Positions 32,970 to 41,110 of a stretch of DNA of 64,000 bases are shown here, piece after piece. The DNA is taken from contig NZ_JIAW01000003.1 in assembly GCF_000620625.1 (NCBI RefSeq), positions 248,001 to 312,000 on the forward strand. Reading direction: 5' to 3'. This DNA is from Mycobacterium sp. URHB0044 (GTDB lineage Bacteria > Actinomycetota > Actinomycetes > Mycobacteriales > Mycobacteriaceae). Position numbers and translations under genes: made by a program. The notes beneath the pieces were generated by a model that was given only the letters and a program-made list of their open reading frames with translations, searched no databases and was not told the origin of the DNA. Numbering within the stretch: position 1 is the stretch's first letter; each line of letters begins with the position of its first letter.

Positions 32970-33773
32970 ATGCGCTCGTTTAGCGTGGCCGTGCTCGTCG
33001 CGGTTGCCGGCATCTTCGGTTCGTCTGGCGTGGCGGTGGCCGCGCCGAAGGATTACTGCGCCGACCTCAAGGGCGGCAACACCGGCAGCACGTGCGAGAT
33101 CCAGCTCACCGACCCCGGGTACAGCGTCGACATCAGCATTCCGCTGGACTACCCCGATCAGAAGTCGGTTGCCGAGTACATGTCCCAGACGCGCGACACC
33201 TTCCTCAACGCGGCCAAGTCCGGCGCCCCGCGCACTGCGCCGTACGAGTTGAAGATCACGCCGACGGAATACACCTCGGCGGTTCCCCCGCGCGGCACGC
33301 AGGCCGTGGTGTTCAAGGTGGAGCAGAACCTCGGTGCCGCAAAGCCGCAGACGACGTACAAGTCGTTCAACTGGGACCAGAGCTACCGCAAGGCGATCAA
33401 CTACACGGCCGCACCGGACGACAAGACGAGTACGCCGTTGTGGCGGGTGGACGATCCGCTGAAGGTCGTCGCGCCGATCGTCCAGGCTCAACTGCAGCAG
33501 CAGCTGGCACCGCCACCGCCGGTTGCGCCCCCCACGACGCCCGCGCCGGGACAGCCAGCAGCGGCCACGCCGACCACCACCACGCCGCCGCCACCGCCAC
33601 CGCCGTTGCCGATCGCGCCAACCGCGCTATACAACCCCGACAACTATCAGAACTTCGCGATCGTCAACGACGGGGTGATCTTCTTCTTCAACCAGGGCGT
33701 GTTGCTGCCCGACTCGGTCGGGCCGTTGCAGGTGCTGGTGCCGCGGGCGTCGATCGACCCGATGATCGCGTAA
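32970..33773 (+). CDS. Secreted MPT64-like protein with Pro/Thr-rich insert
   Basis: A 267-residue secreted protein. A signal peptide (MRSFSVAVLVAVAGIFGSSG then VAVAAPK) is followed by a domain closely resembling MPT64/Rv1980c. Matching segments are DLKGGNTGSTCEIQL, LDYPDQKSVAEYMSQTRD, PPRGTQAVVFKVEQNLG, WDQSYRKAINY and YQNFAIVNDGVIFFFN then LVPRASIDPMIA. Between the two halves (about residues 180-215) there is a low-complexity Pro/Thr/Ala segment that MPT64 lacks. ATG 32970 has AGGAGG upstream. MPT64 is a secreted antigen of uncertain function. Confidence 0.85.
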   Translation: MRSFSVAVLVAVAGIFGSSGVAVAAPKDYCADLKGGNTGSTCEIQLTDPGYSVDISIPLDYPDQKSVAEYMSQTRDTFLNAAKSGAPRTAPYELKITPTEYTSAVPPRGTQAVVFKVEQNLGAAKPQTTYKSFNWDQSYRKAINYTAAPDDKTSTPLWRVDDPLKVVAPIVQAQLQQQLAPPPPVAPPTTPAPGQPAAATPTTTTPPPPPPPLPIAPTALYNPDNYQNFAIVNDGVIFFFNQGVLLPDSVGPLQVLVPRASIDPMIA

Positions 33774-33931
33774 CGCCGTCGAACTCTGGCTTCGCAGCAG
33801 GCAGCTTCATCAGAAGCCTCTGCGTTGATGGCGAATGCCCATGCGCTCGGGTATCACCGAATCTGTCATTCCGAAGCGTCAGGGGCTATCCAACCCGCGG
33901 CCGCTGTGATCGTCCGTAGGTTACGGAACAA

Positions 33932-34540
33932 TCAGCGACGGCCGCCTCCGCCGCCGGCGTTGAACCCTGGCTCAGCCACCTCCGCTGGGGTGAGCTCGTA
34001 GGGGGCCGGCGCGGCGACCTCCGGGGCGCCCGGTGCACTCGCTACGTCACCACCGCCGTCGGTTGGGGCACCGCTGATGATCTCGCTGGTATCTCCAGGC
34101 GCTTCCGCGCCAATTCCCTGGTTTGCACCGCTCGTTGAGATCCACACCATCAAGTCCTGGACACCGTCGTTGTAGACGACGCTGTTGGGAGTGTCGCCAA
34201 CGACGTCGAAGTAGATCTTGCCCGGGATTCCGCCGCCAATGATCCGATAGTTCTGGCCGCTCTGAGCGCGGGCGTTGAACAGCGCAGCGATGGGTACGCC
34301 CCCGTCGTTGGTCACGGTTGCTTCGTACAACCGGCCGTTGTGAAACACGGCGTCCGAACTCGGTCTCAGCCCTTGCACTGTGTAAGTGATCGTTGGGTTG
34401 CCGTAGACATCGTTGAGTGACTCCGGCACGCCGAATGGCTTGATGTCGTTGGCCGCTGAAGCCGGGACCGCCGTACCAGCGGCCATGACGACCGCGATCG
34501 CAGCGATGCCGACAGGTGCCACAAGTTTCCGAATCTTCAT
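33932..34540 (-). CDS. Secreted MPT63-like protein (DUF1942)
   Basis: A 202-residue secreted protein. The signal peptide MKIRKLVAPVGIAAIAVVMA then AGTAVPASA is followed by an MPT63-type beta-sandwich. Segments are PTITYTVQGLRPSSDAVFHN, GRLYEATVTNDGGVPIAALF and KIYFDVVGDTPNSVVYNDG. It ends in a Gly/Ala/Pro-rich tail after residue 145. ATG 34540 has GAGGGGT upstream. It is a distant paralogue of the protein at 10664-11230. The family has no known function. Confidence 0.82.
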   Translation of the reverse strand: MKIRKLVAPVGIAAIAVVMAAGTAVPASAANDIKPFGVPESLNDVYGNPTITYTVQGLRPSSDAVFHNGRLYEATVTNDGGVPIAALFNARAQSGQNYRIIGGGIPGKIYFDVVGDTPNSVVYNDGVQDLMVWISTSGANQGIGAEAPGDTSEIISGAPTDGGGDVASAPGAPEVAAPAPYELTPAEVAEPGFNAGGGGGRR

Positions 34541-34868
34541 TCTTACCCCTCTGTGTCAGATGCTTTGGGGCGGAACGTTACCTCGCAGTTTCCGTGTGCA
34601 AGGAGTATTTGACGCAGGCAAGGCACTCACGGTCGATAGCGGTACGGAAAGTTCTCACTAAGCCACCCGCGGCCTGTCGGGCTTGGACGTGCAGGGTGCG
34701 GGGCCGGTCGTCGTGGGCGGCGATGCCGAGAAGGTGGTGCGCTGCTGAATATTTGGTGCCGCGCCGCAGTTGATGGACTTCTCCATCGGTGACGGGGTGG
34801 CGGTGGGCGTGGTCGGATTCGGCGTCGTAGTGGGTGTAGAGGTAGGCGTGGTTGGTGTCGCGGCCGCG
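34541..34868. other. Intergenic region with GT-rich low-complexity stretch
   Basis: No convincing gene lies between the MPT63-like start and the integrase remnant. Bases about 34795-34860 are a GTG/GTC-rich low-complexity run that translates as Val-Gly repeats on the plus strand and Thr-Pro repeats on the minus strand. It fits decayed prophage-border DNA. Confidence 0.45.
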
Positions 34869-34979
34869 AGACACGCGTCGATCACGGTGACCGCCCACGT
34901 GTATGCCGATCTCTACGACGATGAACTCGACGTTGTTGCGTCGGCGCTCGATGCGCTGGACGACCGTCCGTCTGAGTAG
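34869..34979 (+). pseudogene. C-terminal remnant of a tyrosine recombinase (phage integrase)
   Basis: The last frame reads RHASITVTAHVYADLYDDEL then DVVASALDAL before a TAG stop. This is the box-II end of phage-type integrases, in which H-x-S-I-x-x-T-x-x-x-Y holds the nucleophilic tyrosine. The rest of the integrase is absent. It lies 91 bases from tRNA-Phe, a usual integration neighbourhood. Confidence 0.7.
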
Positions 34980-35070
34980 CCCGAAAGTTTAGCCATATAG
35001 ACCTCGTTTCGAAGTGCCCAGCTGGACGAGATTAGCTCTCAAAAACAACGCTGACCGCAACGAGATTGAG

Positions 35071-35144
35071 TGGCCAGGGCCGGGATCGAACCGGCGACCT
35101 TCCGCTTTTCAGGCGGACGCTCGTACCAACTGAGCTACCTGGCC
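35071..35144 (-). tRNA. tRNA-Phe (GAA)
   Basis: The minus strand folds as a cloverleaf: acceptor GGCCAGG/CCTGGCC, D-arm GCTCAGTTGGTACGAGC, anticodon loop CTGAAAA (GAA) and T-arm GGTTCGATCC. It is the first of three minus-strand tRNAs. Confidence 0.95.
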
Positions 35145-35176
35145 CGGAAGGCACAACCGTGCCTCGCCGAAATGGC

Positions 35177-35249
35177 GACCCTGACGGGACTCGAACCCGC
35201 GACCTCCGCCGTGACAGGGCGGCGCGCTAACCAACTGCGCCACAGGGCC
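35177..35249 (-). tRNA. tRNA-Asp (GTC)
   Basis: Acceptor GGCCCTG/CAGGGTC, anticodon loop CTGTCAC (GTC) and T-loop GGTTCGAGTCC. The 3' CCA appears to be encoded (complement of 35174-35176). Confidence 0.95.
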
Positions 35250-35283
35250 TTGCTTTGCGACACCATCGTAACGGTGCTGCGTG

Positions 35284-35356
35284 TACCCCCTACGGGATTC
35301 GAACCCGCGCTACCGCCTTGAAAGGGCGGCGTCCTAGGCCGCTAGACGAAGGGGGC
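35284..35356 (-). tRNA. tRNA-Glu (TTC)
   Basis: Acceptor GCCCCCT/AGGGGGT, D-arm GTCTAGCGGCCTAGGAC, anticodon loop CTTTCAA (TTC) and T-loop GGTTCGAATCC. Confidence 0.95.
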
Positions 35357-35513
35357 CAGATCCGAATCTCTCCGGGGTACTCGCAACAAACTCACGTTGG
35401 GAGCGTCGATAGCTTAGGGCACCGACACCCGAATCCTCAAACGAGGTCCCCAACCGTCGATGGCCGCTCCGCTCCGAACCCCGGTGACGCCAGCCAGTAT
35501 CCTGATTCACCGC

Positions 35514-35586
35514 GCCCCTATAGCTCAGTTGGTAGAGCTACGGACTTTTAATCCGCAGGTCCCAGGTTCGAGCCCTGGTGGGGGCA
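35514..35586 (+). tRNA. tRNA-Lys (TTT)
   Basis: Acceptor GCCCCTA/TGGGGGC, D-arm GCTCAGTTGGTAGAGC, anticodon loop CTTTTAA (TTT) and T-loop GGTTCGAGCCC. It is divergent from the other three tRNAs. Confidence 0.95.
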
Positions 35587-35598
35587 CCGCGTGTCGCC

Positions 35599-36432
35599 TC
35601 ACTCCTTGATGAACGAGTACATCCGCCAGGAGAACTCACCCGATTCCAGGTCGCGATAGAACCGCGAGCCCTTCACGTGGTACGCCTCGCGCCCGATGCC
35701 CTGCAACGGACCGGGCAGCTGACGGCTGAGCGCCTCCAGCGAGCCCTCTGATCGCTCGTCCAGGGCGCGCAGCACCTCGGCGTTGATGTCGCGTTCCGAC
35801 AGCATGCATAGCGGGACCTCGGCGAGCGCCTTCTCCCAGTCCGCGATGCCGAGCCGCGGCCGCAGATCGGCGTACAGGAAGTGCCCTCCCGGTCGCAGCA
35901 CGCGGGCCACCTCGGCGAGGAATCGGCTGAAGTGCGGGTAGCAGTGGGACGACTCGACGTTGACCACCGCGTCGAACGATTCCGCGGCGAACGGCAGGTC
36001 CTCCGCGTTGCCCTCGACGAAGTCCAGGCCCGCGACGTCGTGGTGCCGCTTGCGGCACGACGCGATGGCAGCCGGGTTCAGATCCAGTCCCGTGTAGGAG
36101 GCCGGCTCGAACGTGCGGGTGAGATACGAGGCGCCGCCTCCATGACCGGAGCCGACCTCCAACACCTTCTTCCCCTTGATGTCCCCCTGGGCGGCAGTGC
36201 GGTGATAGAGCTGGCTCGGGTACCTGTGTGGCTCGTCGGATTCCCCCATCGGGACGGCCATCGGCGGGTCTTCTTCGTAGCCGTCATTCAGGAACAGACC
36301 CTCGCCGCCGATCATGCGGGTGAAGATCGGGTAGAAGACCTTGGCGAAGGCCTTCATGACGTACGGGTTGAATCCCAAGCGGTAGACGCGGGCAGTGACC
36401 CGGCTGGATACGGTTCCTTCGTTGATGGACAT
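35599..36432 (-). CDS. SAM-dependent lipid O-methyltransferase (phthiotriolone/GPL methyltransferase-like)
   Basis: A 277-residue class I methyltransferase. Motif I is [17 protein letters not shown] (about residues 89-105), with [37 protein letters not shown] and [17 protein letters not shown]. The N-terminal [20 protein letters not shown] and the overall layout match the mycobacterial group that methylates phthiotriolone dimycocerosates or glycopeptidolipid fatty acids (Rv2952/Mtf2-like). ATG 36432 is the natural start. The specific lipid is not known. Confidence 0.82.
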   Translation of the reverse strand: MSINEGTVSSRVTARVYRLGFNPYVMKAFAKVFYPIFTRMIGGEGLFLNDGYEEDPPMAVPMGESDEPHRYPSQLYHRTAAQGDIKGKKVLEVGSGHGGGASYLTRTFEPASYTGLDLNPAAIASCRKRHHDVAGLDFVEGNAEDLPFAAESFDAVVNVESSHCYPHFSRFLAEVARVLRPGGHFLYADLRPRLGIADWEKALAEVPLCMLSERDINAEVLRALDERSEGSLEALSRQLPGPLQGIGREAYHVKGSRFYRDLESGEFSWRMYSFIKE

Positions 36433-36661
36433 TGCGGGAGTATGCAGGAAAATTGACGTTCACTCATGGCGAAACGATCAGGCTTTACTCGCGACCGATC
36501 CGCCTGAAGGCCATGAGCAAACCCCTTGGCATCCAAGGCAATCCAGACAGCTCGGCCAACGCGTGAAACCCGATCGCGGGGCTACCCACAAACTCCCAAC
36601 AAAATAGCTCGGCTAAGCACTTAAGCGGTTCGCTCAAACATCCGACGGCGAATGCCGACCG

Positions 36662-37129
36662 TCAGCGGCCGGGCACCGCAGGCACCGTCGGCACGACCTG
36701 CCAGCCCGGCCAGCAGCCCAGCGGGCTGATCGCCGCCTCGCGGGCGGAGTCCAGACACTTGCTCACCAGCACGTTGGGATCGTTGGACACCGACGCGGCC
36801 AGGATGCCGTTGGCGCGGGCCTCCGCCTCGGCGGTCTTGGCACGCTGCTCGGCCACGCGGGTGTTGGCCTTCTCGACGTTCAGCGCGTTGATCCGGTCCT
36901 AGGTGGCACTGTCGTAGTTGACCAGCGGCACGATGACGTTGATGATCTCGATCTGCCCGCCCACCTTGGCGCGCAGTTCCCGGGTCACCAGGTTGTCGCG
37001 CACGTTTTCGAAGTCGCGATAGTCGAGGTACAACTCGTCGGCCGCGGCGGGCTGAATGCGCCACCGGACGCTGTTGTCGACGTTGGCCGTCGAGTTGTTG
37101 CCCAGCCGCACCGTGCTGGCCATCCCCAT
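36662..37129 (-). pseudogene. SPFH/prohibitin-like protein, broken by an in-frame TAG and lacking its N-terminus
   Basis: One minus-strand frame encodes the middle and end of a band-7/SPFH protein: NVDNSVRWRIQPAAADELYL, RDFENVRDNLVTRELRAKVG, then an in-frame TAG (complement of 36899-36901). The same frame continues after the stop with DRINALNVEKANTRVAEQRA and KTAEAEARANGILAASV to the end at 36662. Nothing recognisable precedes about 37129, so the N-terminal membrane anchor is also missing. A single base change (for example CAG to TAG) explains the stop. Confidence 0.75.
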
Positions 37130-37199
37130 CTGTCGGCACCGCCGAGCAGTTCACCGCACGGCATTCAGCCGAATGGTATTGGGCTTTCGCCCCGTAGAC

Positions 37200-38189
37200 C
37201 TAGACCTTCGGGCAGTAGTGCATCGGGTTGTCGCGCTCCTCGAGCGGCGGCAGGTTGCGCGCAGGTGTCTGCGGAAGTGGTGTGTCGGGCGCGATGCGTC
37301 CGGTGACCCGGTCCCAGCCTGCGCGGGCGCGGGGATGCATGCGGGCCCGTTTTGGCAAGAGCGAGAAGACGATTCGCACGGCGGAGCCGAACCGGCGGTG
37401 CAGCCACTCGTCGCGCGCCGACCACGTGTACCCCATCAGCTCGCGCACCGCCGGGTGGTAGAGGCCGACGGTGACCCACACGAAGAACGGCGCCACGATC
37501 CTGCGCTGCATTCGCCACATCCAGTCCGGAATCCATTCCGCGAACGGCGGCTTGGGTAGATCGGTCAGGTCGAGCACCGCGCGAGCGGCGTAGTTGTTCT
37601 CAAGTACGTTGCGGCACATGTGTTCCCAGTACTCCTGGAATTCCTCCCAGGTCTTCGGCACCGGCCGGGTGCTCATGCCGTACATCGAGTACCACTGCAG
37701 GTGCTCGTCGAACAACTGACGCTTCTCGGCTTCGGTGATGCCTCCGCAGAACCGCTCGGCGACGATCAACGTGCCGACGAAGAACGTTGCGTGCGCCCAG
37801 TAGAAGACGTCGGGATTCAGCGCGTGGTAGCGGCGGCCCTGAGCATCCACACCCTTGATGTCGACGTGATAGTCACGCACCTCTGCGCCGGTCTGGGGCG
37901 CACGGTCGGTGTCGAAGACGACGCCGCCGATCGGATACAGCGAGCGCAACAGCCGCGGCCACCGTTCCCGGAAGAACGTCGAATGTTCCTCGACCGCCGC
38001 ACCGAGTTGCGGATGCATGTTCTGCATCGATCCGGCCCACGGGCCCTGCAGCATGCCGCGCCAGTCACCGAAGTACTTCCATGTCAGCGAGTCCGGTCCG
38101 AGCGGCGTCGGCGGTGCCTCGTAGCCTCCCGGCGCGACGGGACAGCCACTGCTGGTTATCGGACCTGCCTCGGACGTATCTTGACTCAC
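37200..38189 (-). CDS. MpaB-like/DUF2236 oxygenase family protein
   Basis: A 329-residue DUF2236 protein, the family of rubber oxygenase Lcp and mycophenolic-acid MpaB, haem-dependent oxygenases in characterised members. Conserved-looking segments are DSLTWKYFGDWRGMLQGPWA, DVFYWAHATFFVGTLIVAER, DEHLQWYSMYGMSTRPVP and LMGYTWSARDEWLHRR. Start GTG 38189 has AGGAG upstream and is divergent from a TetR gene. The substrate is unknown. Confidence 0.8.
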   Translation of the reverse strand: MSQDTSEAGPITSSGCPVAPGGYEAPPTPLGPDSLTWKYFGDWRGMLQGPWAGSMQNMHPQLGAAVEEHSTFFRERWPRLLRSLYPIGGVVFDTDRAPQTGAEVRDYHVDIKGVDAQGRRYHALNPDVFYWAHATFFVGTLIVAERFCGGITEAEKRQLFDEHLQWYSMYGMSTRPVPKTWEEFQEYWEHMCRNVLENNYAARAVLDLTDLPKPPFAEWIPDWMWRMQRRIVAPFFVWVTVGLYHPAVRELMGYTWSARDEWLHRRFGSAVRIVFSLLPKRARMHPRARAGWDRVTGRIAPDTPLPQTPARNLPPLEERDNPMHYCPKV

Positions 38190-38261
38190 TGGTGGAATTC
38201 TCCTGGTGGCCAGGCGGGATATTCTGACTACGAGCGTTGTCAATTACAGCTTAGGAGCAAT

Positions 38262-38846
38262 GTGCCTTCCGGTCAACGACAGGGCAGATGGTCCGGCGTG
38301 CCGCTGCAGGACCGGCAGGCGTTGCGCCGCGACGAACTCGTCGCGGCTGGCGTCGCACTCCTGGGTGGGGAAGGTGGCCCCGCGCTGACCGTCCGCGCCG
38401 TCTGCCGCGAGGCGAGCCTGACCGAGCGCTACTTCTACGAAAGCTTTGCCGACCGGGACGAATTCGTCCGCGCGGTCTACGACCACGTCTGCAGCACGGC
38501 GATGGCGGCGCTGGCGTCGGCCGACACCCCGCGTGACGCGGTCGAACGGTTCGTCGCGCTCATGGTCGACGACCCGATCCGCGGCAGGGTTCTGCTGATC
38601 GCGCCCGAACGCGAGCCGGTGCTGGCGAAGTCGGGCGCCGAGTGGATGCCCAGTTTCATCGACCTGCTGCAGCGCAAACTGACCCGCATCACGGATCCCG
38701 CCGTGCAGGCCATGGTGGCGACGGGCCTAGTCGGCGCGCTGTCGGCGTTGTTCACGGCCTACTTGAACGGCCGATTGGCGACCACCCGGGAGCAGTTCAT
38801 CGACTACTGCGTCGACATGCTGCTCAGCCGGGCGTCAAGCCACTAG
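38262..38846 (+). CDS. TetR-family transcriptional regulator
   Basis: A 194-residue TetR regulator. The HTH lies at about residues 15-65 (LRRDELVAAGVALLGGEGGP, TVRAVCREASLTERYFYESF, then ADRDEFVRAVYDH). Start GTG 38262 has AGGAG at 38253-38257. It is divergent from the MpaB-like gene across 72 bases, so it probably controls it. The ligand is unknown. Confidence 0.85.
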   Translation: MPSGQRQGRWSGVPLQDRQALRRDELVAAGVALLGGEGGPALTVRAVCREASLTERYFYESFADRDEFVRAVYDHVCSTAMAALASADTPRDAVERFVALMVDDPIRGRVLLIAPEREPVLAKSGAEWMPSFIDLLQRKLTRITDPAVQAMVATGLVGALSALFTAYLNGRLATTREQFIDYCVDMLLSRASSH

Positions 38847-39278
38847 TTAGTGGTCGGGCGTGGAGACGTCGGCGAGCGCCTGCTCTTCCTCGGCTGCCGC
38901 CTCGGCGGCGGCCTGCTCCTCGGCTGCCTTCGCCGCGCGACCGGCCTCGCTGGCCAACGAATTGCCAGGCATGGTCGCGGAGGCGACGCCGCCGTTGCAG
39001 TTCAAGTAGAACTGCACGGTGTTGGAGACGTGGGCGCCGTCGTTGGCGCTGGCGAAGGGAGCCGTCTGCGACCGAGTCACCAAGCAGTCACCCTGGTCGA
39101 CCTTGTCGCCGACGCGGGCCGCCACGACGACCGTCTGACCGGCATCGCTGGCCGCCGATGATGCATCTGAGTACGTCTGCCCGGCATAGTCGTCCGCCGA
39201 GGCCACACCGGTGCCGAGCGCGGTGGAGAGAGCCAGCGCACCAATCGCGCCGGAACCAATAACCATGAACTTCTTCAC
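38847..39278 (-). CDS. Small secreted mycobacterial protein
   Basis: A 143-residue protein with signal peptide MKKFMVIGSGAIGALALSTA then LGTGVASAD, two cysteines in the mature part (QGDCLV and YLNCNG, a likely disulfide) and an Ala/Glu-rich helical tail. Start GTG 39278. It is convergent with the TetR gene and is a paralogue of the next gene. I recognise no function. Confidence 0.7.
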   Translation of the reverse strand: MKKFMVIGSGAIGALALSTALGTGVASADDYAGQTYSDASSAASDAGQTVVVAARVGDKVDQGDCLVTRSQTAPFASANDGAHVSNTVQFYLNCNGGVASATMPGNSLASEAGRAAKAAEEQAAAEAAAEEEQALADVSTPDH

Positions 39279-39400
39279 GTAACGCCCTATCTGCCAGTCG
39301 AAACAGTCATACCCGCGGGGATAGTACCGCTGACGAGACGCCTGCGCAGCCCTCGTGTGACTACGTCAGATGGGACGTGGATTGCTCAGCTACCAGGGAG

Positions 39401-39865
39401 TTATTCGCCGGCTTGCCCCGCGTCGACGGCAGCAAGCTGATCCTGCTCGGCCTGCTCGGCCGCAGCCTTTGCTTCGGCCTCGCGCTGCTCTTTTGCTGCC
39501 ATGTCCGCTTCCCACATCTTGCGGCCCTCGGGGCTCTGCAGCGAGAAGCCCGGCCAGAGCGCCGTTCCGTACTTTGCGTAGCAGTTCAGGTTCACCAACA
39601 TCTGGTTCGTGATCCGGTTGCCGGACCCGTCCATGCGGGATGCCCTGTTTGCGCTAGTGACGATGCAGTTGTCCCAGTCCTTGCGGTCGCCAACAGTCGT
39701 GGCAACGATCGGCACCAGGCCCATTTGGTTGATGGCCGCCTTGGCGTCCTTGTAGTACTGCCCCACTACCTGATCATCGGCGTTCGCCACGCCGCTGCCG
39801 ACTAAGGTGAACGCAACCGCGGCCGCTCCACATGCACCGGCGGTGAGAACCAGGAGTTTCTTCAC
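39401..39865 (-). CDS. Small secreted mycobacterial protein, paralogue of the neighbour
   Basis: A 154-residue protein with signal peptide VKKLLVLTAGACGAAAVAFT then LVGSGVANAD. As in the neighbouring protein, the mature part has GD-x(4)-DNCIV and VNLNCY cysteines, a WPGFSLQSPEGR segment and an Ala/Glu/Gln-rich tail. Start GTG 39865 follows GAAAGG. The two genes look like an old tandem duplication. Function unknown. Confidence 0.7.
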   Translation of the reverse strand: MKKLLVLTAGACGAAAVAFTLVGSGVANADDQVVGQYYKDAKAAINQMGLVPIVATTVGDRKDWDNCIVTSANRASRMDGSGNRITNQMLVNLNCYAKYGTALWPGFSLQSPEGRKMWEADMAAKEQREAEAKAAAEQAEQDQLAAVDAGQAGE

Positions 39866-39998
39866 GTGTTGCGGCCTTTCGTCATCGCCAGGGCGGATTA
39901 GTTTGCCGGAAGCCCGGGCACCCATGGGAATCGTACAGCCAGTGAGCGGATCTAAGTGATAGCTAGGCAACACCAGTCACATTCGAAACCTCATAGAC

Positions 39999-40029
39999 TT
40001 GAATGTCACCGGGGTACACAGATATATTG
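39999..40029 (+). promoter_or_regulatory. Likely desA1 promoter
   Basis: TTGAAT (39999-40004) and TATATT (40024-40029) are spaced by 19 bases, 36 bases before the desA1 ATG, with GGAGGG (40057-40062) as ribosome-binding site. The spacing is slightly long. Confidence 0.4.
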
Positions 40030-40064
40030 AGTGCAACCAATAGGTACAGATAACTGGAGGGTCT

Positions 40065-41069
40065 ATGTCGACCGAGTTGACCGACCTGCAGCTTCTGCGT
40101 GAGCTGGAACCGGTGGTCGAACAGAACATCAACCGGCACATGCGGATGCGCAAGGACTGGAACCCACACGACTACATTCCGTGGTCCGACGGCAAGAACT
40201 ATTACGCCCTCGGTGGTCAGGATTGGGAGCCCGGACAATCCAAGCTCTCCGAGGTCGCCCAGGTCTCGATGCTGCAGAACCTGTTGACCGAGGACAACCT
40301 GCCCTCCTATCACCGCGAGATCGCGATGAACTTCGGCATGGACGGCCCATGGGGCTTCTGGGTCAACCGCTGGACGGCCGAGGAGAACCGGCACGGCATC
40401 GCGCTGCGCGACTACCTCGTCGTCACCCGCGCCATCGACCCCGTGGAACTCGAGGAACTGCGCGTCGAGCAGGTCACCCGTGGCTTCAGCCCCGGCCAGA
40501 ACGGCCAAGGCGACATGTTCGCGGAGAGCCTGTTCGACTCCGTCATCTACGTGACGTTCCAGGAGCTGGCCACCCGGGTGTCGCACCGCAACACCGGCAA
40601 GGCGTGCAACGAAACCATCGCCGACCAGCTGCTGCAGCGCGTCTCCGCCGACGAGAACCTGCACATGATCTTCTATCGCGACGTGAGCGAGGCCGGCATC
40701 GACATGGCCCCCAACCAGGCGATGAAGTCCCTGCACCGCGTGCTGCGCAACTTCAAGATGCCCGGATACACGGTCCCCGAGTTCCGCCGCAAGGCCGTCG
40801 TGATCGCCGTCGGCGGCGTCTACGACCCGCGCATCCACCTCGACGACGTCGTGATGCCCGTACTGAAGAAGTGGCGCATCTTCGAGCGTGAGGACTTCAC
40901 CGGCGAGGCCGCCGAGATGCGCGACGATCTCGGCAAGCTGGTCGAGGAACTCGAGGAGACCTGCGTGAAGTTCGAGGTCGCCAAGGAGCGCCGCCTCGAG
41001 CGCGAGAAGAAGATGGCCGAGAAGAAGGCCATGAAGAACCTCCTGGTGACGTCATCGGCAGCCTCCTAG
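40065..41069 (+). CDS. desA1: Acyl-[ACP] desaturase
   Basis: A 334-residue soluble diiron desaturase that introduces a double bond into acyl chains bound to carrier protein, in mycobacteria linked to mycolic acid synthesis. Diiron ligand motifs are EENRHG and DENLHM with further Glu in LTEDNLPSYHRE and FQELATR. The sequence matches the M. tuberculosis DesA1 pattern closely (NPHDYIPWSDGKNYYALGGQ, GFSPGQN, RRKAVVIAVGGVYDPRIHLD). ATG 40065 has GGAGGG upstream. The dus gene follows within about 40 bases. Confidence 0.95.
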   Translation: MSTELTDLQLLRELEPVVEQNINRHMRMRKDWNPHDYIPWSDGKNYYALGGQDWEPGQSKLSEVAQVSMLQNLLTEDNLPSYHREIAMNFGMDGPWGFWVNRWTAEENRHGIALRDYLVVTRAIDPVELEELRVEQVTRGFSPGQNGQGDMFAESLFDSVIYVTFQELATRVSHRNTGKACNETIADQLLQRVSADENLHMIFYRDVSEAGIDMAPNQAMKSLHRVLRNFKMPGYTVPEFRRKAVVIAVGGVYDPRIHLDDVVMPVLKKWRIFEREDFTGEAAEMRDDLGKLVEELEETCVKFEVAKERRLEREKKMAEKKAMKNLLVTSSAAS

Positions 41070-41110
41070 CGCCGGCTCAGCCCCGGGCCCTGCACATCGG
41101 GCCGATCGCG

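Noticed and set aside
34658..34885. Thr/Pro-rich minus-strand frame resembling a secreted linker protein
   Set aside because: The Thr-Pro repeats come from a GT-rich low-complexity run that gives Val-Gly repeats on the other strand. It has no signal peptide, no ribosome-binding site, and overlaps the integrase remnant.
36621..37154. Continuous 177-codon minus-strand frame over the SPFH remnant
   Set aside because: Its translation is Arg/Gly-rich and unlike any family, whereas the neighbouring interrupted frame carries clear SPFH features; the intact frame is the shadow.
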